DNA of 32,787 nucleotides, from assembly GCA_946408105.1 (NCBI GenBank), contig CAMJQS010000009.1, positions 1 to 32,787 of the forward strand, written 5' to 3'. The notes under the pieces are model-generated. The model was not told where the DNA came from. It saw only the letters and a list, made by a program, of their open reading frames with translations, and made no database searches. Shown here piece by piece: positions 7,358 to 15,400 of this stretch. This stretch comes from an uncultured Selenomonadales bacterium. GTDB taxonomy: Bacteria > Bacillota > Negativicutes > Selenomonadales > Selenomonadaceae. Position 1 is the stretch's first letter, and every line of letters starts with the position of its first letter. The position numbers were made by a program, and so were the translations under genes.

Positions 7358-8950
7358 ATGAATCTTAAGGACTGGCAGATACTAAAACGCGGGAAACATT
7401 CAGACTTCGCGATAATCACGGCGATAACGGCGATATTTTTGTTGGTGATAGTGCTAAACGACCGGTTGATATTTGAAATTACGTCGAATCAAACGGAAGA
7501 GATAGGACACACGCAACTTGAAGTAATTCGGAGCGATTTTCAAGGAACGCTACAAATGTCGGAAGACGCGACGCTGAGAATGGCAATGGAATCGGAGCAA
7601 ATGATAAAATCTGGTGCGACGCGGGCTGAATTGGAAGAATTTTTCTATAAACGCAAGCGGGAACAGAAAGAATCGATGAACGGCGTCTGTTTTAACACAT
7701 ATATTTACGTCGGCGAGAAAGATTGGACGATAATTCCCGATTTTGCAATGCCGCCGGAATATCACGCGACGGAAAGGCTCTGGTACAAGGGCGCGTTGGA
7801 AAATCAAGGAAAAATTTACATAAGTGAACCGTATATCGACGCGATGACGGGCGCAATGTGCTATACGATGTCAAAAGTGCTGTCGGACGGGCGTTCGGTC
7901 GTCGCATTGGACTTTAATCTTTCGGAAGTGCAAAGTTTAATCAATCGAATGGCGGATATTGGCAACAGAAATTCGCTAATCGTGACGAAAAGCGGAATGA
8001 TAATCGGTTATACGGATATGAGTCTCGTCGGCAAGAAAATATCTGATAATATGCCCGAATACGAGAGTATTTTAAATCGAATTGTGCAAATGACACAACA
8101 CGAGAGTTTTACGGCTGAAATTGACGGTAGCGAGCATACAATTTTCAGTTCGGCGACGAATAACGGCTGGTACATGATTTTAAGCATAGATAATTGGGCA
8201 TTTTACAAAAAAAGTTACGTTCAAATCATATTTACAACGCTTTTAAGCCTACTGATGATGTTGGCGATTATTTTTTTCTATCTGAACGCGATGAGGAAAG
8301 GTTTACGCGCCGAAAATGCGTTAAGAGTCAAGGAAGAATTTTTATCGCGGCTTTCACACGAATTGCGTAACCCTTTGCGCAGAATTTTGGACTTATCAAG
8401 CACAAAAACAGTAGAAAGTGATGCCGACCCCGCCGAATGTGCCGCGCAAGTCCGAGAATCGGCTTTGAAACTCTCAGACATGCTGAATAATCTGTTTTCG
8501 TTCTCGACAATGGTTTTTAGCGACCAAAAGAAGTTAAAATCGGAGAAAATTTTCCAAGATGCGGAGTTATCGAAGGTCAGCCGCTACGCAAGGACAGGAA
8601 TTATAGCGGTTTTGGTCTGTGCAATGACATTGGCGTTCGGAATTTGCTTTTCAACGACGATAAATTGGGGCGATACGAAAATGCACCGCGAAGTTGACAC
8701 TTACGAGCACCAATTATCGAATTGGATTGAAAAACAGCGCAGTATTTTGAGTATGTTCGCGAATTTAATAAGCAAACACCCCGAATTTATGGACGATTAT
8801 ACTTCGGCAGTGAAATTTTTGGACGGATTGGCGAAAAATTACAAAGAAATCTCGGTTTGCTACATGACGAACCCTTATAAAGAGCATAAAGTAATAATGA
8901 ACAACGGTTGGGTGCCGCCGCCCGATTTTAGCCCCGAAACTCGCCCTTAG
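7358..8950 (+). CDS. Hybrid sensor kinase, N-terminal part (Cache - HisKA - TM - Cache half), ended by TAG
   Basis: A 530-residue N-terminal portion of a large receptor kinase. I start it at ATG 7358 because the presumed -10 covers 7331-7336, although the ribosome binding site there (TGGAAG) is close and weak. A TM segment (about 17-34) leads into an extracytoplasmic double-Cache domain with RLWYKGA near residue 142 and SEPYIDAMTG after it. TM2 lies near 285-308. A HisKA-like H-box LSHELRNPL follows with His at 334, but no HATPase domain comes after it. Instead a third TM (TGIIAVLVCAMTLAFG) opens a second Cache domain. The frame stops at TAG 8948-8950 within SPETRP-stop-YIDA, exactly where Cache domains carry Trp. 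The downstream part continues in the same frame. It is best read as one gene broken by a nonsense codon. Confidence 0.75.
   Translation: MNLKDWQILKRGKHSDFAIITAITAIFLLVIVLNDRLIFEITSNQTEEIGHTQLEVIRSDFQGTLQMSEDATLRMAMESEQMIKSGATRAELEEFFYKRKREQKESMNGVCFNTYIYVGEKDWTIIPDFAMPPEYHATERLWYKGALENQGKIYISEPYIDAMTGAMCYTMSKVLSDGRSVVALDFNLSEVQSLINRMADIGNRNSLIVTKSGMIIGYTDMSLVGKKISDNMPEYESILNRIVQMTQHESFTAEIDGSEHTIFSSATNNGWYMILSIDNWAFYKKSYVQIIFTTLLSLLMMLAIIFFYLNAMRKGLRAENALRVKEEFLSRLSHELRNPLRRILDLSSTKTVESDADPAECAAQVRESALKLSDMLNNLFSFSTMVFSDQKKLKSEKIFQDAELSKVSRYARTGIIAVLVCAMTLAFGICFSTTINWGDTKMHREVDTYEHQLSNWIEKQRSILSMFANLISKHPEFMDDYTSAVKFLDGLAKNYKEISVCYMTNPYKEHKVIMNNGWVPPPDFSPETRP
8948..8950 (+). pseudogene. In-frame amber codon interrupting the hybrid kinase at a conserved Trp
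   Basis: CCT-TAG-TAC sits between matching halves of a Cache domain, and the reading frame before and after it is the same. The first Cache domain of the same protein has W-Y-K at 7781-7789, so the expected codon here is TGG; a single G-to-A change would produce TAG. The flanking sequence shows no further damage, which suggests a recent mutation, a sequencing error, or suppression. Confidence 0.75.
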
Positions 8951-9019
8951 TACATAGATGCGGAAAAATCTGCGGACGGATTCAGCGTTTCGGCTCCATA
9001 TTACGACGCGCAGACAGGA

Positions 9020-11116
9020 TTGTATTGCGTGACGCTCGCGCAGGTTGTTTACGGCGATAATAACGAGTTTTTAGGGATTTTCGGCATTGATTTTTACATT
9101 GACCGATTGACGCAGGTTTTAGGCGAAAGTTACACTAAAGATGGCTACGCATTTCTCGTTGACCGCAATGGAATCATAATAAATCACCCGAATAACAATT
9201 ATCAGCTGACAATGAGCCGCATGACTGATATTTTTGGCACGGAATACGGAAAAATTTATTCAAGCGTCGAAGTCGGTACTTTTCGTGATTATACGGGCGA
9301 TTTTGTTGCTTGCCTTGCGAAAAAAAATAAAACTTCCAACTTTACGGTCGTCGTAGCAAATAATTGGTGGAATATTTACGGGAATAATATCTTACTCGGC
9401 GTTTTCTTCATGATTTTGCTTGTAATTTGTATTTTAATTGTGAACGCGCTGATAAATCGGCTGTTGAAGTGGCAAGACTCGGTCAACGGGCAATTAAAAG
9501 CGGCATCGGATACGGCAATGGCGGCAAGCAAGGCGAAATCGCAATTTTTAGCGCAAATGAGCCACGAAATCCGCACGCCGATAAATGCAGTGCTCGGAAT
9601 GAACGAAATGATACTGCGCGAAAGTAAATCGGAAGAAATTTTAGACTACGCGAGCAATATTCAGAGTGCAGGGCGGACTTTGTTGACTTTAATCAATTCA
9701 ATTCTCGATTTTAGCAAGATTGAGGATGGTAAAATGGAAATTGTGCCCGTGCGCTACGAAATTCCGACGCTGATAGACGATTTAAGCAATATGATTTCGG
9801 AAAAGGCGCGTAAAAAGGGCTTGGAGTTCAAAATGGAGATAGATTCGACGTTGCCGCGCAGTTTATATGGCGATGATGTGCGTTTGCGGCAAATAATTAC
9901 GAACATTTTAACGAACGCGGTTAAATATACGCACGTCGGCTCGGTTAAGTTGAAAATCAGCGGCAAAGAGGTAGATTCTGATACGTTGGAGCTAAAAATC
10001 AGCGTAAAAGACACGGGAATTGGTATTCGCGCCGAAGATATGGGCAAATTATTTCAATCATTCCAGAGATTGGACGAAGAAAAGAACCGAAACATTGAAG
10101 GAACTGGTTTAGGCATTGCGATAGTACAAAAATTGCTAGGAATGATGAACAGTCGGCTGGAAGTTGCAAGCGAATACGGTCACGGCTCGGAATTTTCGTT
10201 CAAACTGCGTCAAAAAGTGATAGATAAGACACCGATAGGCGATTACACGGCTCATCAACAGAAAACAGAGGACAAAATTGCAGAAAAAAGATATTTGACG
10301 GCTGAAAAGGCGAAAATTTTATCTGTGGACGATAACGATATGAATTTGAAGGTCATCAGCGGGCTTTTGAAACGGAATTTAATAGTTCCCGACCTTGCGG
10401 AGAGCGGAAAAGCTGGAATTGAACTCGCGAAAAAGAATTTTTACCATATAATCTTTCTTGATAACATGATGCCGGGACTAAATGGCTTCGAGACGTTAAA
10501 AATCATGCGACGAGAAAAAATTTTGAGCGAAAAGACGCGAGTAATAATGTTGACGGCGAGCGCAATGGCAGGAATGCGAGAAATTTACCTGCGCGAGGGC
10601 TTTGACGACTATTTGAGCAAGCCGATAGACGTTTCGGAGCTTGAATCGGTATTGGAGAGGCATTTGCCCGCCGAAATTGTTTCGTTTGAGGTCGAAGGGC
10701 AAGAAAAAATTGTTGAAGAAGAAAAAATAGGCGAAGACGAGTTCAGTAAGCGAGAAAAAAAGAAATTTGCGGAGATATGCCCCGAAATAAACCTTGAAAC
10801 GGCGTTGAAATACTGCATGGACAGCAAAAGTTTCTTAACGCAGATGTTAGAGACGTTCACGGACGCCAAACGCGCTGAAAAAGTACAAAATGCGTTCGAT
10901 TCGGCTGATTGGAAGAATTATCAGATACTCGTACATGCTTTGAAGTCAACATCGCTGTCAATCGGCGCGGAAAAGTTGAGTGAGCAGGCAAAAAGTATGG
11001 AAATGGCAGCGAAGGACGGAAAAATCGAGGAAATCCTTGCGAATCACGGAGAAATGATGAGTTCATACGAAAAAATCCGATTGGAGAAAAAAATGGCTCG
11101 ACGAGAGCTGAAATGA
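9020..11116 (+). CDS. Hybrid sensor kinase, C-terminal part (Cache half - TM - HisKA - HATPase - REC - HPt)
   Basis: In the same frame as the upstream part; coding similarity resumes immediately after the TAG at 8951 with YIDAEKSADGF. The position given is a possible TTG restart, but no ribosome binding site supports it. Counting from 9020, the Cache remainder includes GIFGIDFYIDRL, then a TM segment near 120-145. The HisKA H-box is MSHEIRTPINAVLG with His at 182. The HATPase shows N-box ITNILTNAVKYT and G-boxes DTGIGI and GTGLGI. The REC has VDDND and phosphoacceptor Asp 481 in FLDNMMPG. The HPt has VHALKSTSLSIGA with His 639. All catalytic residues are intact, giving a full His-Asp-His relay whose final partner is probably one of the REC proteins downstream. 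The stop overlaps the next possible ATG (ATGA). Confidence 0.82.
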   Translation: MYCVTLAQVVYGDNNEFLGIFGIDFYIDRLTQVLGESYTKDGYAFLVDRNGIIINHPNNNYQLTMSRMTDIFGTEYGKIYSSVEVGTFRDYTGDFVACLAKKNKTSNFTVVVANNWWNIYGNNILLGVFFMILLVICILIVNALINRLLKWQDSVNGQLKAASDTAMAASKAKSQFLAQMSHEIRTPINAVLGMNEMILRESKSEEILDYASNIQSAGRTLLTLINSILDFSKIEDGKMEIVPVRYEIPTLIDDLSNMISEKARKKGLEFKMEIDSTLPRSLYGDDVRLRQIITNILTNAVKYTHVGSVKLKISGKEVDSDTLELKISVKDTGIGIRAEDMGKLFQSFQRLDEEKNRNIEGTGLGIAIVQKLLGMMNSRLEVASEYGHGSEFSFKLRQKVIDKTPIGDYTAHQQKTEDKIAEKRYLTAEKAKILSVDDNDMNLKVISGLLKRNLIVPDLAESGKAGIELAKKNFYHIIFLDNMMPGLNGFETLKIMRREKILSEKTRVIMLTASAMAGMREIYLREGFDDYLSKPIDVSELESVLERHLPAEIVSFEVEGQEKIVEEEKIGEDEFSKREKKKFAEICPEINLETALKYCMDSKSFLTQMLETFTDAKRAEKVQNAFDSADWKNYQILVHALKSTSLSIGAEKLSEQAKSMEMAAKDGKIEEILANHGEMMSSYEKIRLEKKMARRELK

Positions 11117-11187
11117 GTTTTGAAAGTGATTTTGGAGGCGCAAAAGACCAATTCCAAAATATGAGAATTGAAACGTTGGAGGAAAAT

Positions 11188-11379
11188 ATGAGCAAAATTT
11201 TAATTGTGGACGATGATGAGATGATGATAATGCTTGCGCGGCGTATATTGGCTACGAAATATGAGGTGGTTACGGCGACGAGCGGCGCGGAGGCGATAGA
11301 AATGCGAGTGAATCTGAATCAGAAATCGTGCGGGACAGAATTTTATCGCGACTTGAGGGAAATTTGGCAGTCAGAATAA
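11188..11379 (+). pseudogene. Truncated receiver-domain response regulator remnant
   Basis: It starts at ATG 11188 behind GGAGGA (11178-11183). The first ~43 residues are a clear REC start (MSKILIVDDDEMM through SGAEAIEM), but the protein then changes character and ends after 63 residues, before the position of the phosphoacceptor Asp. Downstream of the break a different frame reads ESESEIVRDRILSRLEG and onward to a TAG at about 11401-11403, which looks like coding sequence. A deletion plus frameshift in a once-longer regulator is the simplest reading. A longer start at ATG 11113 overlaps the kinase stop but has no good ribosome binding site. It is probably non-functional as a phosphoacceptor. 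Confidence 0.6.
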
Positions 11380-11417
11380 AATTCGAGTGTGAAAAGATTT
11401 TTTAGGGAGTGAAAGGT

Positions 11418-12266
11418 ATGCGGAAGAAAAAAATATTGGTAATCGACGATGATGAAATGAATTTGCAAATTGCGAAGATGATTTTGGAGAGAAAATTGTC
11501 GTGCGAAGTGATATGCGCGGCGAGCGGCGTCGACGGACTGGAAATTCTACGTAATGAGCGCGTGAATCTGGTATTACTCGATATTTTAATGCCGGAAATG
11601 GACGGCATGGAAACTTTGTCGGAAATTCGCGCAGACGAACGTATAAAAAAAGTTCCCGTCATGATGTTGACGGCGACCGTCGAAAAAGATTTGATTCAAA
11701 GGGCAATGGCTCTCGATGTGACGGATTACATAAAAAAACCGTTCATGCCGGCAGATTTGATTAAGCGCGTCGAAAAAAAGTTGTCGGAGATACATTCGGA
11801 AGAGATTTTGCTAATCGGCGACGATGAAAGCGAATTGTGCGGCATGAAAGAGCTAATCGAAGAAAATTTTGATCATGAGGCATTGACAGCCGCCAATTTC
11901 GACGACGCAACGAAATTTCTGCGCGAAACGGACTTTGACTTGATAATCGCCTGTGCGGACATGGAATTTATAAATGGATTTAAGATTATAAAGTTTATTT
12001 CGTCTGACGAAAGATTTTCGACTATCCCGTTCGTGTTGACGACAGCCGACAAGCTCTTGGGAGTGATTGAGAAAATAAATGCTCCGCAAGTCGAAGAAAT
12101 TGAGCCGTTGGCGGAAGAAATTTCAGAACCGACTGCATCGCCGATTGAAAAGCCGCCTGCAGAGGAAAAAATTCCTGATGAGCCGCCTGTAATCCACTCT
12201 GAGAAAAAGAAAATCGCAAATGTAGTGACTAATCTTATCGGCTACGAGCTGGACATACACATCTGA
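11418..12266 (+). CDS. Tandem-REC response regulator without output domain
   Basis: A 282-residue protein starting at ATG 11418, with AGGGAG (11404-11409) eight bases upstream. REC1 (about 3-122) is complete: IDDDE, phosphoacceptor Asp 55 in LVLLDILMPEMDG, MMLTAT and the KKPF lysine. REC2 (about 128-222) keeps the fold (GDDESEL, DFDLIIACADM, VLTTADK), but Cys 179 appears to replace its phosphoacceptor Asp, so it is likely a pseudo-receiver. The tail (about 225-265) is Pro/Glu-rich (EEIEPLAEEISEP, PPAEEKIPDEPP) and ends in a short hydrophobic segment, with no DNA-binding or enzymatic domain. It may be the end receiver of the upstream HPt phosphorelay, or an adaptor. Its stop codon lies 13 bases before copy B of the promoter element. 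Confidence 0.78.
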   Translation: MRKKKILVIDDDEMNLQIAKMILERKLSCEVICAASGVDGLEILRNERVNLVLLDILMPEMDGMETLSEIRADERIKKVPVMMLTATVEKDLIQRAMALDVTDYIKKPFMPADLIKRVEKKLSEIHSEEILLIGDDESELCGMKELIEENFDHEALTAANFDDATKFLRETDFDLIIACADMEFINGFKIIKFISSDERFSTIPFVLTTADKLLGVIEKINAPQVEEIEPLAEEISEPTASPIEKPPAEEKIPDEPPVIHSEKKKIANVVTNLIGYELDIHI

Positions 12267-12278
12267 GACGCCGCTCCG

Positions 12279-12338
12279 AAAAAGTGGGCGGATTTTGCAA
12301 AAAGTGGTCAGTCTCAAAATAAAAATGCGTGGTAGAAT
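12279..12338 (+). promoter_or_regulatory. Candidate LytTR-activated promoter, copy B (giant surface protein)
   Basis: AAAAAGTGGGCGGA begins at 12279 and AAAAGTG recurs 20 bases later (AGTG cores at 12283 and 12303). CAGTC at 12309-12313 and TAGAAT at 12333-12338 follow. From second AGTG to -10 is exactly 30 bases, as in copy A. The would-be -35 (AGTCTC) is not consensus. This predicts a transcript start near 12345 and a 5' leader of about 78 bases before the giant gene. Confidence 0.6.
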
Positions 12339-12404
12339 GAATCGATAAGTTGCGCGAACGAATATTATTAGCCACAACGCGGACAAGGAAGTCGCGACAA
12401 GTAC

Positions 12405-12422
12405 AAAGGAGGTTTCATAATC
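12405..12422 (+). promoter_or_regulatory. Strong ribosome binding site of the giant gene
   Basis: AAAGGAGGT at 12405-12413, nine bases before ATG 12423, close to the ideal complement of the 16S 3' end. It fixes the start of the long frame. Confidence 0.85.
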
Positions 12423-15400
12423 ATGAAGAATAAAGTCTTTGTTATGAATGATTTTAAGTTCGACCTGCAGAGGTTCGACAGCGCGTTTGGCGGCGGCGAC
12501 GGCTCGCAGACGAATCCCTACCAAATTGCAAGCGTCGAAGACCTGCAGCAGCTCGCAAACGACGTAAACGGCGGCAACAACTACTACGGCAAATATTTCA
12601 TTGTCACGGCGAACATCGACTTGAGCAGCGTCGCGAACTGGCAACCCATTGGCGACCAATATAATTCCTTCGCGGGCACCTTCGACGGCAACAACTCCGA
12701 ATACACAATCAGCGGCATGAAAATCAATCGCAGAGATTGGTGTCAAGGCTTGTTCGCCTACAACAGCGGCACGATTAAAAATGTCACGCTCCTCAACGTC
12801 GACATCACGAAACGCGACGCAAATAATATCGGCGGGCTTGTCGGCACGAACAAAGGCACAGTCAGCGGCTGCACAGTCACGGGCAATATCAGCGGTTATC
12901 AATCTGTCGGCGGCATTGTCGGCAACAACAAAGGTTACGTCACCGGCTGCACGGTCGACGCACAAGTCAACGGCAATGGAGACGTCGGCGGCGTTGTCGG
13001 CTATAATACCTCAACCTTAACGCTTGTAAGCGACAACACCTTTCACAGCAATGCAAACGCGATCGGTTGGGATAACTCAAGAGCAACCAAAAACAATACC
13101 CGCGTTTATGACTTCGACGCGCCCGCAGAAGTTACTGCCACTTTTTCGAGCGGCGAAACCGTCACAATCGGCGACAAAACTTATTACAAGGAAGGCGCAA
13201 GCTTTAAGCTCACGCTCAACACGACATCCAACGACAACTGGCATAAAATCACGGGCATTAAGGGCGCAAGCAAAAATTCCGACGACACGTTTAACTACGC
13301 AATCGGCACGACGCTTGAATTTGAGGGCTTTCCCAAAATCGGCTCGCTTGCCTTCGACGGCACGGACACTTACACCATTAACAACGCAACCGACCTTAAG
13401 GCTCTGGCTGATTTTGTCGAGGCGGGCAACACCTGCGCGGGCTACAAGTTCAAACTCGGCGGCAATATCGAAGGCGTCAACTTCCATATCGGCACGGCTG
13501 ATTCAAAGTTCGCGGGCACTCTCGACGGCGACGACAAGACGATAACCGTTGCTTACGACGACGGCGGCGCATTGTTCAATTACGTTGACGGCGCAACTTT
13601 CAGCAAGCTCACTGTCGCGGGCACGATTAACACGTCCGAGAAATTTGCGGCAGGTTTAATCAGTCACAGCTACGGCAACACGACGATTGACGACTGCACA
13701 AGCTCCGTCACGATTAACAGCTCCATTAACGGCGCGGGCAATCACGGCGGCTTTGTCGGTTCGGTTGACGGCGGCAAGCTCACAATCAGCAACGGCACCT
13801 TTAACGGAAAGTTTATCGGACAAAAAACTTCACATTGGGGCGGGTTCGTCGGTTGGAACGGTGGCGACACCGAAATTAGCGGCGGTTTATTCGCGCCGAA
13901 AGGTTTTAGTTTAACCACAAACAACTCCGCGAACTTCGCCTGCAACGGCGGCAACATCACCGATTCTTATTTCAGAGATAATATCGGACTTAAACCTGTT
14001 CAGGGCGAACAAGTTTTTGCGCTCAACTTGCCCGAAGGTGTCACGGCTGAACTTGTAAGCGGCGACGCGGTAACTTTAGGCGGCACGACTTACTACAAGA
14101 AAGACGCAACCTTTAAGCTCACGCTCACCGAAACAAGCAACGACGAATTTGCGTATATCACGGGCATAAAGGGCTTGACCAAAAACTCCGACGGCACGTT
14201 TAATTACACAATCGGCACGCGCTTGGAATTGGATTGCTACGCAAAAATCGGCTCGCTCGGTTTCGACACAAGCGATAACTCCTACACAATCGCCACGAAG
14301 GAGCAACTGACTGAGTTCCGCGATTATGTCAACGCGGGGCACAACTGCGCGGGTTTAACTTTCAAGCTCACGGAAGACCTTAACCTCGACAGCATAGACA
14401 ACTGGACGCCAATCGGCAATGGAAATAAATATTTCAAAGGCACGTTCGACGGCGGCAACCACACGATAAACAACCTCATCATAACGAACGGCGGCGATCA
14501 ACAAGGCTTGTTTGGCAAAAGCTACGGCACGATTAAAAATGTCTCGCTGGTTAATGCCAATATTAGCGGCTATTGGAATATCGGCGGCATTGTCAGCTAC
14601 AACTACGGCACGATAGAAAACTGCGCGGTGAGCGGCACAATCAGCGGCAATCAAGCGGTCGGTGGACTTGTCGGTTATAACTACGGCATCGTTAAAAATT
14701 CCTTTGCCGCAACAAACATCAGCGGCGGCAATGAAAACGTCGGCGCACTTGTCGGCTACACCGTTTTCAGCAAATACAGCGGCAACGAATATGCCTCGAA
14801 CGTCGGCGACAACACGGGCGCGATTAAATGGCTCACATTGCCGACAGGTATCACGGCGACGCCAGAAAACGCGGCTTATAAAGTCACGGTCGACGGCACC
14901 GACTACTACAAGCCCGATTCAACCGTCAAACTCACGCTCAACATTGCAAGCAACGACACTTTTGAGAAAATCACGGGCTTTAAAGGCTTGACCGCAAACG
15001 ACGACGGCACGTTTAACTACACAATCGGCGGCGCGGCGTTGGAACTTGACGGCTACGCAAAAATCGGCTCGCTTGCCTTCGACGGCACGACGAACACTTA
15101 CACCATTGCCGACAAAAACGACCTTCAAGCTTTGGCTGATTTTGTGGAGGCGGGCAACACCTGCGCGGGCTACAAGTTCAAACTCGGCGACAATATCAGC
15201 GGCGTCACCTTCCATATCGGCACGATGAACAGTAAGTTCGCGGGCACTCTCGACGGCAACAACAAAAAAATCACTGTCAGCTACGAAACCGATAACGTTT
15301 TGTGCGCACTGTTTAATTACGTTGACGGCGCAAATATCAGCAAACTCACTGTCGCAGGCACGATTAAAACGTCAAATTACAGCACGGCGGGTTTAATCGG

